This document shows, in pieces, positions 7,872 to 17,127 of a DNA stretch of 64,000 bases; the first letter of the stretch is position 1, and each line of letters starts with the position of its first letter. The position numbers were made by a program, and so were the translations under genes. The notes under the pieces were generated by a model, which saw only the letters and a program-made list of their open reading frames with translations, had not been told where the DNA came from and did not search any database. Source of the stretch: JBCAXA01 sp039183535 (GTDB taxonomy: Bacteria; Pseudomonadota; Gammaproteobacteria; Steroidobacterales; Woeseiaceae); contig JBCDBO010000007.1 of NCBI GenBank assembly GCA_039183535.1, forward strand, positions 1 through 64,000. Direction: 5' to 3'.

Positions 7872-9872
7872 CTATGAACCGCTTCGCTCAGGATGACTTA
7901 GGTCACGGTACGCGGCCAAATCGGCAATTTTCGCGGGTTCTCCGCCGCTCTCGGCCAGTCGTTTCTGCGAGGCCAAGTCGACGACGGGACCGGTTGGCTT
8001 ATAGCCACTAACAACTTTCAGCAGCACTCGACGCGCCTCTTCGGCATCCAGTCCCATTGATGCATCCCACAGCTGACTGAGCAATGGATTGAGTTCGTCG
8101 GGCTCGAGGTATTCTTCGTTCGCACGCAGTATTCGTTGATGCTCGGTCCCTGAGACGTCGGTCCCGATCAACAGCTCCTCATACAGTTTTTCGGCCGGGC
8201 GTAAGCCAGTGAAACGGATTTCGATGTCGCCGTCCGGGTTACTTTCATCCTGTACCGTCAGTCCCATGAGATGAACCATACGCCGTGCCAAGTCGAGAAT
8301 TTTGACCGGTTTACCCATATCGAGAACGAATACGTCGCCGCCGGTCGCCATCGATCCGGCCTGGATCACCAATTGGGCGGCCTCTGGGATCGTCATGAAA
8401 TAGCGAATTATTTCGGGATGCGTGACTGTGACGGGGCCACCGTTACGAATCTGTTCGCGAAACAGTGGTACGACAGAGCCGGAGGATGCCAAAACATTGC
8501 CAAAACGCACCATGCAAAACCGGGTATTGGTGCCACGCTGATAAAGCGCTTGCAGCACCAACTCAGCACAGCGCTTGGTTGCACCCATCACGTTGGTTGG
8601 GCTGACGGCTTTGTCAGTCGATACGAGGACAAACGTCTCGACACCAGCTTCGATCGCCGCCTCGGCCGTATGTAGCGTACCGAAAACGTTGTTATGCACC
8701 CCTTCTAATAGATTGTGCTCAACCAATGGAACGTGTTTGTACGCGGCAGCGTGGTAAACCGTCTGCACCGCGAACGTCGTCATGATTTGCTGGATACGTT
8801 CCCGGTGGTGCACATTGCCGATCAGCGGCACGATTTCGACGCGACTGGCACTCGCGACGGCGAGATCCGCTAGCTGGCGATGGATTTGGTACAGCGCCGC
8901 TTCCGACACGTCGACGAGCAACAGTGATTTAGGCCGCAACGTGAGAATTTGCCGGCACAATTCCGACCCGATGGATCCACCAGCGCCGGTCACCATTACT
9001 ACTCGGTCGGCGATACAGGCACTCATTAGACTGGCATTCGGCGGTACAGCATCGCGACCCAGTAAGTCTTCGACCTCGACGTCGCGAACGTCGTCGACGC
9101 GCGCCTTGCCAGACACGATATCCGCCATTTCAGGAACGGTCTGTACGTGAACCTGCAGATCGCCGAGGCTGTTTAGAATCCGCCGTTTGCGTCGGCGGGA
9201 CACACTCGGCAGCGCAAGCAAGACCGTTGTAATCGTGCGCTTGTTGACGAGCGGACCTATTTCGGACGGTGAAAACACTTCAAGCCCGCCAACGACTTTA
9301 CCCCACAGCTGTGTGTTGTCGTCGACAAACGCGACCGGCAGGTAATGGTCGCCGGCCGACAAAGACGAGGCTAAGCGGACACCGGCTGCACCCGACCCGT
9401 AGATAACGACGCGTTCGCGCTTTGCAACAGCGCGGCGGTTTAGGAACAGTCGCGCGGTATATCGAACTCCGCAGACACCAATCAATTGTAAAGCGGCGAA
9501 AACGACCGATAGTCGAACAGGGTCCGTCATCGCCGACGCCGCGACGAGTAATAGGGACAAAACTAGACCGGCAACAAGCGCAGCGCGAAAAGCAGCCAAC
9601 AACAAATCGACGCCAATAAACCGGACAACGGAGCGGTAAAGCCCCAAGACATAGTGAATAGGGACGACGACCGTCGCCATTAACATCGCAGCAATAGCGA
9701 CATCGCTAGCGTTCTCGGCGGCCGATGTCGCCCACGCCGCGGCGCTGACGGCCACGACGGCAATGATCCAGTCGGCTAGTGCTGCCAACACTTGTTTTTG
9801 ACGCCGTTCCATCCGAAGGAGGCGGACACGGAAATAGTCTAAGTAGCGGCGATCATCCTTTCGCGTAGACAC
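7872..9872 (-). CDS. Membrane-bound nucleotide-sugar 4,6-dehydratase (CapD/WbpM/PglF type)
   Basis: 666 aa, the length of long-form WbpM proteins, which convert UDP-GlcNAc to the 4-keto-6-deoxy sugar used for FucNAc, QuiNAc or bacillosamine. Four N-terminal membrane helices (about 28-140) are followed by a CoA-binding-like nucleotide domain (VVIYGSGAAGVRLA near 150) and the C-terminal short-chain dehydrogenase domain (VMVTGAGGSIGSELCRQ near 290). The active site reads STDKAVSPTNVMGATK: a methionine stands where most short-chain dehydrogenases have tyrosine, which is normal for this dehydratase family. The start is GTG at 9870-9872 with no strong ribosome site. An AT-rich stretch at 9880-9950 upstream probably contains the operon promoter. 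It heads the operon with ugd, manC and manB. Confidence 0.9.
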   Translation of the reverse strand: MSTRKDDRRYLDYFRVRLLRMERRQKQVLAALADWIIAVVAVSAAAWATSAAENASDVAIAAMLMATVVVPIHYVLGLYRSVVRFIGVDLLLAAFRAALVAGLVLSLLLVAASAMTDPVRLSVVFAALQLIGVCGVRYTARLFLNRRAVAKRERVVIYGSGAAGVRLASSLSAGDHYLPVAFVDDNTQLWGKVVGGLEVFSPSEIGPLVNKRTITTVLLALPSVSRRRKRRILNSLGDLQVHVQTVPEMADIVSGKARVDDVRDVEVEDLLGRDAVPPNASLMSACIADRVVMVTGAGGSIGSELCRQILTLRPKSLLLVDVSEAALYQIHRQLADLAVASASRVEIVPLIGNVHHRERIQQIMTTFAVQTVYHAAAYKHVPLVEHNLLEGVHNNVFGTLHTAEAAIEAGVETFVLVSTDKAVSPTNVMGATKRCAELVLQALYQRGTNTRFCMVRFGNVLASSGSVVPLFREQIRNGGPVTVTHPEIIRYFMTIPEAAQLVIQAGSMATGGDVFVLDMGKPVKILDLARRMVHLMGLTVQDESNPDGDIEIRFTGLRPAEKLYEELLIGTDVSGTEHQRILRANEEYLEPDELNPLLSQLWDASMGLDAEEARRVLLKVVSGYKPTGPVVDLASQKRLAESGGEPAKIADLAAYRDLSHPERSGS

Positions 9873-10347
9873 AGATTAAGAAACCCCGATTAAACCATTA
9901 TTTTTCATGGATTTACTGACATAATATTGTGCACTATAGCAAATTATCGGCGCCCGTCTCGATAACGTTAGTTGGCGGTATCAGCCGGCGAGCTGTCACA
10001 GATAAGCAACGCTTAAGCCGAGCTAACGTTGACCCACGTGCCGACTTTGTTAAAAACCCGGAAGCGACGCTGACAAAGTAGCCGGCTGAATGCGCAAACA
10101 GCATGGCGGTTCCTGGCGGCTCTGAATACATCGGTCGCCGTGCGGGGAAAATTGCGGCCAGGATTCGTTGGCCGATTGCCGCTGCTGCGCGCGCCCAAAG
10201 CAGCTGACTATCGAGACCGCCGCGGTGCCAAATCGTTGGCGGACTCGCCGATATTGCGTGCAACAGACGTCGCATTGGTGCGTCACGGCGCCGAATCGCT
10301 CGGTTGCAGTCTTCGCCGATTGGGTTGTAGGGCTCGAATGAACCCGG
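9873..10347. other. 475-bp gap without a convincing gene
   Basis: This gap separates two minus-strand units. The part at 9880-9950 is clearly more AT-rich than its surroundings and includes a TATAGT (minus strand, 9933-9938), a possible -10 box for the dehydratase operon. The matching -35 position (CGAGAC) is poor. The rest (9960-10347) has open frames of up to about 110 codons on both strands, but none has a recognisable product, ribosome site or favourable context. It may be remnant DNA from cluster rearrangement. Confidence 0.5.
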
Positions 10348-11421
10348 TCAATGCGCGTTTCTAGCGTTCTCGATCACCGTCATCAATTGCGCGTACCGAC
10401 TATCGGGTGTGTGCTCGCTCAGGAACTCTTCTATCGTTGGTTGCAGTTCATCGAATCTGCTTCGCGACTCGTCAATCGCCCGGATAAATTGCGTCAAATC
10501 TGTACTCCGTCGAATGAGTCCGTCGGGAGCCTCGAGAAGCCGCGGAAGGTCCGAAAATATAAGCGGGAACCCGAAGCTTAATAGCTCAAACCCTCTGTTA
10601 CTTATCGTAACGGCGGGTACGTAAGGGTTCGTGATGTCATACGGGATTATCGCGGCGCAACACTTGTCTCGCACATCCGCGATGTCCTCGAGGGGGCTTG
10701 GGCCATGGTAGGACGCGTTCTCGTGAGCCAAGATCGCTCGTGTGTCCGGCGAGTCGATGACATTGCCGACGAAATTCACGGTGATTCCGGCATCCATAAC
10801 GCCCGTTACCAACTGTCGATCGATACGTTCGTTGATATAGCCCCAGTACAACACTTCAGTCCTGTCTTTCCCTGCCGCCGGTCGGGCATAGTTATGACGA
10901 GCCCACGGAAAAAACAACGACACCTTATCGGTTGCGACCCGCACTTGTTCTTCGATTAGGTAGGAAACGACCAAATTGTGATCGGCTCGCCGCGATGAGG
11001 TTTCGAGCAACCGTTTTGCAGACGCCTTGTGCGGACGAATCGCAGCCGAGATGTAGTCATCGTTGACGACGTGGATGATCGTATTGCGCGGCAATAGATC
11101 GCGAAGGAAGAAAAAGTCGTAACAGAAGCTGAGTACGATGTCGTCCTCTGAAAAATCAACTTGCTTACGAAAAATCCAGCTGAGGAAACGCGCGTCCAAC
11201 CCGTTCGTAGGACCGAAGATCTTCAATTGGTGATGAAGGAGATGAGGACCGATGTGACGCCACAGCCGATCGCCTTCTTTGACGCTGTTCGTGCGTCTGC
11301 CGAACCGGCGCTTCTCAAAGAAGTGGACCTCATGTCCGTGGCGCAAAAGCAGCTCGGACACTTGGCGACGAAGCCTTGGCGGCTCACTCCAGTGGGTACG
11401 CGTAAAAACGATAAAGCGCAT
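10348..11421 (-). CDS. Glycosyltransferase, GT-B fold (family 1/4-like)
   Basis: 357 aa predicted cytoplasmic glycosyltransferase that would add one sugar to the lipid-linked repeat unit. It starts with a strand-turn pattern typical of GT-B enzymes (FIVFTRTHWSEPPRLRRQVS, then a basic patch FFEKRRFGRR) and ends with the acceptor/donor pattern VTISNRGFELLSFGFPLIFSDLP near 290-310, which resembles the E-x7-E region of group 1 transferases. Donor and linkage cannot be read from sequence. It lies 29 bp after the wzz-like gene on the same strand, so the two are probably co-transcribed. It is divergent enough that the family call rests mainly on the C-terminal pattern and the cluster context. Confidence 0.7.
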   Translation of the reverse strand: MRFIVFTRTHWSEPPRLRRQVSELLLRHGHEVHFFEKRRFGRRTNSVKEGDRLWRHIGPHLLHHQLKIFGPTNGLDARFLSWIFRKQVDFSEDDIVLSFCYDFFFLRDLLPRNTIIHVVNDDYISAAIRPHKASAKRLLETSSRRADHNLVVSYLIEEQVRVATDKVSLFFPWARHNYARPAAGKDRTEVLYWGYINERIDRQLVTGVMDAGITVNFVGNVIDSPDTRAILAHENASYHGPSPLEDIADVRDKCCAAIIPYDITNPYVPAVTISNRGFELLSFGFPLIFSDLPRLLEAPDGLIRRSTDLTQFIRAIDESRSRFDELQPTIEEFLSEHTPDSRYAQLMTVIENARNAH

Positions 11422-11450
11422 GGTAGCCGCTGGCTGTCAGAAAGAGGCCG

Positions 11451-12347
11451 TTATGCCGACGCCACTCGGCTCCTAGACCGGCGTTGATAAAACAGAAGAC
11501 CCAACGGCGCCGCAAGCAAGCCGCCGAGAAAAATCCCGACCGCGGCGAACAGCAGCCGATTCGGAAAATCGTATTCCTCTAATGGGGGCGCAACAGCTGG
11601 GTCCAGCGTACGAAAAGCAAATTCCTCGCGAATATCGGCGAACATGAGAGACTCAATTTGGGCTTGCAGCAGCGCCGCTAATACCCTTTGTAGCTCCGTG
11701 TTTTGCGTCTCCTCAAGCTTGGCCTCTAAGTGCTCGATGCTTCTAGATGTTTCTTTTTCAGAGACTACACGCAAACGTTCATTGGCCGCCGCCACGAGCT
11801 TGGAAGCCCAAGAGGCAGCCAATTCCGGTTCGGTCCAATCGACACTCAACGTCACTAAACCAGTTTTCGCATCCTCTGAAACATACAAATTGTCACGTAA
11901 GAAACGCTTGACAGTGAACCACTCGCTCGGCGGATCCTCATTCCACGTATCGAGCTCGGCATTCCAATCTTCGGCATTCAACACAGGCATCAAGTCGTTG
12001 TTGCGAATAAATTCGGTGCTGAACTCCCAGGATCTGAGGACCGCGAGCGCGGCATCTTTCGGATTACCCTCAGAACCAACATTGATGCCGACCAACGCCG
12101 CAAGGCCGCCGATGCCCGCGCCGCCACCACCACCAACTCTCTCCTGTTTCGTTGGATCACCGACGTATTCCAACAGGACATCAACGCGGTAACTAGGAGT
12201 GACCAGAAAAGAAAGAGCGATCGCTGCCGCCCCACCTAACGCGGCGCCGACGAACGCGTACGGCCAAACTATACGAATTAGGCGGAACAGATCACCTAAT
12301 CCGAGATCTGAGTCTGAGGGCACCGTGGTCGAAGTGGAATCGGTCAT
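11451..12347 (-). CDS. wzz: Wzz-type polysaccharide co-polymerase (chain-length determinant)
   Basis: 298 aa inner-membrane protein that sets polymer length together with a Wzy polymerase. It has the standard plan: a short cytoplasmic N-terminus, a first membrane helix near 29-49 (WPYAFVGAALGGAAAIALSF), a periplasmic domain beginning SYRVDVLLEY, a helical coiled region around 190-225 (ERLRVVSEKETSRSIEHLEA), and a second helix near 265-288. A glycine-rich loop (GGGGGAGIGGLAALVG at about 72-87) is typical of the family. No C-terminal tyrosine-kinase domain is present, so it fits the Wzx/Wzy route rather than a Wzc autokinase. It is divergent from wzx over 163 bp, so both promoters probably lie there. 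Confidence 0.9.
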   Translation of the reverse strand: MTDSTSTTVPSDSDLGLGDLFRLIRIVWPYAFVGAALGGAAAIALSFLVTPSYRVDVLLEYVGDPTKQERVGGGGGAGIGGLAALVGINVGSEGNPKDAALAVLRSWEFSTEFIRNNDLMPVLNAEDWNAELDTWNEDPPSEWFTVKRFLRDNLYVSEDAKTGLVTLSVDWTEPELAASWASKLVAAANERLRVVSEKETSRSIEHLEAKLEETQNTELQRVLAALLQAQIESLMFADIREEFAFRTLDPAVAPPLEEYDFPNRLLFAAVGIFLGGLLAAPLGLLFYQRRSRSRVASA

Positions 12348-12510
12348 CGTTGACCTTCGTTACGCGATGCGTGATCCTGCCACACACGCAATATCATGGC
12401 CACCTCCTTACGCCAGGCCAACGGCCGAAAAACCGCAGTCTGTTGTGCCCGGCGCGAGTCTCGTCGGGCGCGCTGATTTGGGCCAAAGCTAAGACAAAGA
12501 GCGACCCTAT

Positions 12511-13833
12511 ATGCCGAGCATTCTCGAGTTCTTGCGAACGATGCAGAGTCGTTATTTTGAACGCGGGAGCTTCCTTCGTAATGTTGCGACGCTGTCGAGC
12601 GGCTCGGCGGCGGCTAACGTTATCCTACTTGCGACCTCGCCCCTTCTGACGCGGCTCTATCCGCCCGACGCATTCGGCGTCTTCTCGGTGTTCCTCTCGG
12701 TTTTCACAATCGCGTCGGTCTTTTGCACGCTCAACTTCCATGTTGCTATTCCGCTTCCTCGGCGCGATAACACGGCCGCAAATTTGGTCATTGGCTCGTT
12801 CGCCGTACTGGCGGTATTCTCGGCCGTAAGCGTGGTACTCCTTATATACCCGGTCAGTGTGCTTGAGACTCTGGGCGTCCTCGAGCAAATCCACGCGTAC
12901 TCAAAGTGGCTACCGTTAGCCATCTTTTCCGCCGGTGCAAATGTGGTGCTCTACTACTGGCTGCTTCGGCAAAAGGACTACTCCGGGCTTGCGGTGATCA
13001 AAGTCGGCCAAAGCTCAACTATGGTCGGCGTACAAGTCGCCTTGGGTTTGCTTAGCTCTTCTGGGTTTGGCTTGATTGTTGGGCACGTTGTGAGCCAGCT
13101 CGCCGGTGCGATCGCATTCGCATTTCGATCACGGTCTAAGTTCGGCAAGATCGTCAGACGCACAACGGCCGGGAGAGTAACGAATGCTCTAAGCAGATAC
13201 AGAGAGTTTTCGATTAGCTACACACCTGGATACCTGATTAGCACGTTGACGTTAATGCTGCCGCCGGTGTTCCTGTCAGTTCTCTTCGGTATTTCGTCCG
13301 CGGGTCTATACGCGTTTACAACACGCTCGATACGCGGAGGCTTGTCATTAATCGTGCAGTCGGTCACGCGGGTCGCCTACGTACGTTCGGTGGAACTAGC
13401 GAACGAACGGGCGTATGCCGCGCTACTTCAGTTCTACGTCAAGCTTTGCTTGCGGCTGTTTTTGTTGGGCCTTTTGCCATTCTCTATCTTGTTACTGTTT
13501 GGCCCTGAAATTTTCGCGTTGGCTTTCGGCGAGGACTGGCGCGATGCCGGCATCATCGCTGCGTACATGGTGCCGGGACTGCTGGCTTTCATGGTGTTCG
13601 ATCATTCATTACACGTTTTTTTGATAGCGGACCGGCAAAAACTAAAGCTTATCTGGGAAGGGTCACGGTTTTTACTAATGGTCGCGGCATTCCTGATCGG
13701 CTATCTCCGCGCGCTCGACGAGCACCAAGTGATCTTGCTCCTTTCCATCGGTCAAGCGCTCGCGTACGGGGCAGTATTCTTTATGTGTCTCGGTATAATT
13801 CAGCGCATGCGAAGCATGGCAACAAGCGCATAG
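12511..13833 (+). CDS. wzx: Wzx-like polysaccharide flippase (MOP superfamily)
   Basis: 440 aa polytopic membrane protein with about 12 hydrophobic segments, expected to flip the undecaprenyl-linked repeat unit across the inner membrane. The N-terminal pattern NVATLSSGSAAANVILLATSPLLTRLYPPDAFGVFS (first loop and helices) and the central SRYREFSISYTPGYLISTL are typical of polysaccharide transporters of this family. The ATG at 12511 lacks a strong ribosome site. The next gene begins 1 bp after its TAG (ATG at 13835), which implies translational coupling with the wzy-like gene and co-expression of flippase and polymerase. It is the first gene of the 17-kb plus-strand run. Confidence 0.88.
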   Translation: MPSILEFLRTMQSRYFERGSFLRNVATLSSGSAAANVILLATSPLLTRLYPPDAFGVFSVFLSVFTIASVFCTLNFHVAIPLPRRDNTAANLVIGSFAVLAVFSAVSVVLLIYPVSVLETLGVLEQIHAYSKWLPLAIFSAGANVVLYYWLLRQKDYSGLAVIKVGQSSTMVGVQVALGLLSSSGFGLIVGHVVSQLAGAIAFAFRSRSKFGKIVRRTTAGRVTNALSRYREFSISYTPGYLISTLTLMLPPVFLSVLFGISSAGLYAFTTRSIRGGLSLIVQSVTRVAYVRSVELANERAYAALLQFYVKLCLRLFLLGLLPFSILLLFGPEIFALAFGEDWRDAGIIAAYMVPGLLAFMVFDHSLHVFLIADRQKLKLIWEGSRFLLMVAAFLIGYLRALDEHQVILLLSIGQALAYGAVFFMCLGIIQRMRSMATSA

Positions 13834-13834
13834 C

Positions 13835-15094
13835 ATGAAACCGCTTTGGTTTATATGGTGTGTTGTCGGCGTATTCGCGATAGCGGGCTTCCCGGTGGCT
13901 GCACTCATCGACCAGGATGGGATTTTTCACGCCCTAACCGCGAGAGTGGCGCCGAGATTCGTCAATCTCGCCTATTTGTGGACGTGCATCTCGTTCGCCA
14001 TCGTCCTGATTGTCGCAATGCTATGTCGAGCCCATCGCAATCACGATAAGTTCTTGTCCAAGCCGCTGCCTCAGCAAAGAAAAGGCTACTACTTTCATGC
14101 TTGGCTGCTGTTAACCGGCAGCTCCTTGTTGGTTTCGACTTACTTGTTCATCGCAACCGGCTTCCGGTTACCGCTGCTAAACCTGCTCGCCGATCCGACG
14201 AGCTATTTACTGCTGCGCACCGAAGCGCGGGCGAATATTAGCCAGACACTTCTCAACATCAATCTGGTTTTTCTTTGTCCATTGTCAATTTGCTTAGCCG
14301 CATTTTTCATTGAGCGCGGCCGATTCCTGAAGGTTTTGATCGCCATCGTGAACACACTGCTCGCGGCCAGCTTCAGTCTCGCGAAGTCACCGATCGCAAT
14401 GGCGTTACTGGTTGTCATCGTTTTTTACGCGTTTTTGCGCCCGATCCCGATATTCAAGCTAGGTCGATACGGCTTTCTGATGCTGGCGGTAATGATTCCG
14501 CTGTTTATGGCGTCCGGGTCTGGCAGAGAGGACTGGTCCGGTGAACGCAGTGTGGTTGAGATTCTAGGCGGGCGTATTTTCTACGGTCAGTGGGCTGGAC
14601 TTCCGTATTTTTTCAAAATCTTCGAGAAAGACCGCGTATCGATCGGCACGCTGCAACCGCGATACCTGCGCTCTGGCGAGGGCGGTAGTTGGTCGCATCG
14701 CGGAGAGGAACTCCCGGCCCGACAAGCCATGCGCGAGATTACAGGTTATCGAGACCTGGAAAGCGCCGGTGTCGGAGTCGCCGTCACCTATTTTATCGGT
14801 GAGGCCTATGCCGTTTGGGGCGAATTTGGAATCGTCCTTGCCAGCGTACTGGTCGGACTACAGATCGCTTTGCTCGCCAGCGTATTTGCTCGACTTCCGA
14901 GAACTGTTTGGACGATGTTTTTGTACGCGTGGTTTATCTACAAAATGACGATGGGCATGATTACGGGTGCCAGCGCATTTTTGTTCAGTGCAACCACCTA
15001 CCTCTTGTTGTTGATCGCGCTTATTACATACCTAACACACGTAGCGCGCGAGATAGCGCAAGCGGACACATCCGATAGAGCCAGTTGTGCCTAG
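13835..15094 (+). CDS. wzy: Wzy-like O-antigen/capsule repeat-unit polymerase
   Basis: 419 aa with 10-12 hydrophobic helices and a large polar loop near 225-305 between helices, the expected layout of Wzy polymerases, which join repeat units on the periplasmic face. These proteins have little sequence conservation. The assignment uses topology, position directly after wzx, and the presence of wzz nearby. The loop holds an arginine-rich segment (LQPRYLRSGEGGSWSHRGEE), consistent with the charged periplasmic loops that bind the sugar chain. The reading frame starts 1 bp after the wzx stop and overlaps the next gene by 8 bp. An O-antigen ligase could look similar, but the wzx/wzz partners favour a polymerase. 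Confidence 0.75.
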   Translation: MKPLWFIWCVVGVFAIAGFPVAALIDQDGIFHALTARVAPRFVNLAYLWTCISFAIVLIVAMLCRAHRNHDKFLSKPLPQQRKGYYFHAWLLLTGSSLLVSTYLFIATGFRLPLLNLLADPTSYLLLRTEARANISQTLLNINLVFLCPLSICLAAFFIERGRFLKVLIAIVNTLLAASFSLAKSPIAMALLVVIVFYAFLRPIPIFKLGRYGFLMLAVMIPLFMASGSGREDWSGERSVVEILGGRIFYGQWAGLPYFFKIFEKDRVSIGTLQPRYLRSGEGGSWSHRGEELPARQAMREITGYRDLESAGVGVAVTYFIGEAYAVWGEFGIVLASVLVGLQIALLASVFARLPRTVWTMFLYAWFIYKMTMGMITGASAFLFSATTYLLLLIALITYLTHVAREIAQADTSDRASCA

Positions 15095-16043
15095 TAGAAG
15101 GTTCGTGTTTCTTGTCGGCGTCGGACGCTCCGGAACGTCACTACTGCAGAATATGCTGAACTCTAGCCCGGAAATCGCGTTTCTCCCTGAGAACAGTTTC
15201 TTAAGGCGGGTAGTATTCTCCGGCCGCTTTTCGAAGCTGCGTCGATCGTACGACCGCCGCGGCTTAGCCGAGCAACTCGAATCTGACCACGCGTTTGAAC
15301 GCCTGAAAATGAACCGCCGAGACATCGAAGCCTGTTTGTCGGAGCACGATGGCGGTGTGACACTGTTTCGACGGGTCGTTGATCATTGGGGCCCAACCAA
15401 CGGTGTGGCGTTAGCGGGTGACAAAGACCCGCGTCTCGTAGAGTTTATTCCCAGCCTCAGTCGCGCATTTCCCGATGCCTTTTTGATTCATATCTATCGG
15501 GACCCTAGAGATGTAGCCCTATCGAAAACGAAAGCCAGTTGGTCGAAGGACCGGGCTTTTATCTGGAACGTCTTCGGCGGCCGCGTGCAGCTCGATATTG
15601 CCCGCCGGGCGGGTGCCGCATTATTTGGTGAGCGTTATTTGGAGGTCCGCTACGAGACCTTATTGAATGACCCGGAAACCGTCATCCGTCGTATTTGCCA
15701 GAAAATCGATCTTCGATACGACGCGAACATGATGAATCCAGCGTTGGGCGGCGAGAAACTGGTTGCGAGTAACGAGCTCGACTGGAAGCGGAACTCGCTT
15801 AAACCGGTAGACGCCGACAATCGTGACAAATGGAAAAACGGACTTTCCGCACAACAAGCTGCGCTGGTAGAACGCAGTCACCGGGCCCATATGCAACGGC
15901 TTAATTACGCGCCAAGCACTTCCCCAGCCGCGCTCGGACCGATCTCTCGGTTATGGGTCGCGGTGCAGTCCGCTACGATTGCTATCCTTGCACCCGTGTA
16001 CCTTAATTACAGACTATGGACACAGTCCAAATCTCAAGATTAG
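15087..16043 (+). CDS. Sulfotransferase family protein
   Basis: 318 aa protein with the two PAPS-binding signatures of sulfotransferases: the 5'-phosphosulfate loop FLVGVGRSGTSLLQNML near residues 7-23, and the 3'-phosphate motif LIHIYRDPRDVALSK near 140-154 with the conserved Arg and Ser region. It would move sulfate from PAPS to a hydroxyl or amino group, here most likely on the polysaccharide. The start is GTG at 15087-15089, overlapping the end of the polymerase gene by 8 bp. The C-terminus overlaps the next gene by 28 bp. A hydrophobic stretch near 290-310 suggests membrane association. Sulfated bacterial glycans are known mainly from marine species, so this hints at habitat without proving it. 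Confidence 0.85.
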   Translation: MPSRRFVFLVGVGRSGTSLLQNMLNSSPEIAFLPENSFLRRVVFSGRFSKLRRSYDRRGLAEQLESDHAFERLKMNRRDIEACLSEHDGGVTLFRRVVDHWGPTNGVALAGDKDPRLVEFIPSLSRAFPDAFLIHIYRDPRDVALSKTKASWSKDRAFIWNVFGGRVQLDIARRAGAALFGERYLEVRYETLLNDPETVIRRICQKIDLRYDANMMNPALGGEKLVASNELDWKRNSLKPVDADNRDKWKNGLSAQQAALVERSHRAHMQRLNYAPSTSPAALGPISRLWVAVQSATIAILAPVYLNYRLWTQSKSQD

Positions 16044-17074
16044 GCCGCTACCGGCCTCTGCTCGTCGACGAGCACGACAGACTCTGGGCATCGCGAGGCT
16101 ATACCCTTTACAAATCGAGTGATCATGGAGAGCGTTTTGATGTGGTGGGCCGTCTCGATGCTGGATTCGCCCACCAACTGGCCGGTCGTCTAACGCTTTC
16201 GAGCCGCTTGTTAAGGGCGGGATTTCACGGCTTACGTATCCTCGACAATGGCACCCTACTCGGGGTGGTTAAAGGCGGCATCGTTCGCTTGGCGCCCGGC
16301 GAGACACAGTTTACGGTGGTGCATCGGTTTCGACACGGTAGCCGGCCGCTTACGCTCTGCACCACGCCGGGCGGCGCAGCGTTCTACGGCGAGTATTGGG
16401 GCAACGATCAGCGCGAAGCTGTTCGAATCGTTGGCTCGTTCGATGCCGGTGATACATGGCAGGCTGTTTACGAATTTCCCGCCGGCAGCATTCGCCACGT
16501 ACATGGCGTTCACTACGACCCGTACCGGGATTGCTGCTGGGTACTTACAGGCGATTCGGATGCAGAAAGCGCCGTATTTGTCGGTGGCGCCGACTGGGCC
16601 AACCTAGACCGAGTGGTTGGTGGCAACCAGCTCTGCCGAGCCGTTACGCTCATACCAACGAAAGATGGGGTTGTGCTACCCACCGATACCGAGCACCAAC
16701 AAAATTACATTCAGTGGTTAGACCCTCGCACCGGTACTCTTGAGAAGATCCGGCCGGTAGCCGGCACAGTCTTCTACAGCACCAAGACCGTCAGCAAAAT
16801 GCTGCTGTCAACGGTGGTTGAGCCAGGTGCAGGCATTCAAGGGGACCGCGTCAACATCCTGGCAAGCAGCAATGGCTGGGACTGGGAGCAGATTCACACG
16901 CAAAGAAAGGATAGACTTTCGCCGATTCTGTTCCAGTACGGGACCTTCCTTCTTGCGCCATCGAGCAGTAAATCAGATCTGGCTTTCGCGGGCGGACAGG
17001 CCGTGCGCCGTGACGATCAGCGCCTTTTGCGGATCGAGTTTGACGACAACGCTACCCACCACTCCGAGAGCTGA
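16016..17074 (+). CDS. Predicted beta-propeller (BNR/sialidase-fold) protein of unknown function
   Basis: 352 aa with no signal peptide. I see repeated blade-like elements with the aspartate-box flavour of BNR/sialidase-fold proteins: YTLYKSSDHGERFDVVGRL near 30, IVGSFDAGDTWQAVYEF near 138, and LASSNGWDWEQIH near 285. The S-x-D-x-G-x-x-W boxes are partly degenerate. No sialidase catalytic triad is evident, so enzymatic activity is doubtful; a binding or scaffold role in glycan assembly is as likely. The ATG at 16016 lies inside the sulfotransferase gene (28-bp overlap), so the two are probably translated together and may act in the same step. Similar propeller proteins occur in other capsule and O-antigen clusters, but I know of no assigned role. 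Confidence 0.65.
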   Translation: MDTVQISRLGRYRPLLVDEHDRLWASRGYTLYKSSDHGERFDVVGRLDAGFAHQLAGRLTLSSRLLRAGFHGLRILDNGTLLGVVKGGIVRLAPGETQFTVVHRFRHGSRPLTLCTTPGGAAFYGEYWGNDQREAVRIVGSFDAGDTWQAVYEFPAGSIRHVHGVHYDPYRDCCWVLTGDSDAESAVFVGGADWANLDRVVGGNQLCRAVTLIPTKDGVVLPTDTEHQQNYIQWLDPRTGTLEKIRPVAGTVFYSTKTVSKMLLSTVVEPGAGIQGDRVNILASSNGWDWEQIHTQRKDRLSPILFQYGTFLLAPSSSKSDLAFAGGQAVRRDDQRLLRIEFDDNATHHSES

Positions 17075-17127
17075 CGCTGTTAGAATCCACGCCGTCAGCG
17101 ACGGCTTCAATCACTAGGGAGAACAAC

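Noticed and set aside
7872..9872. Loss of the catalytic tyrosine in the 4,6-dehydratase (NVMGATK)
   Set aside because: A methionine at this position is normal for WbpM-type UDP-GlcNAc 4,6-dehydratases, so it is not a sign of inactivation.
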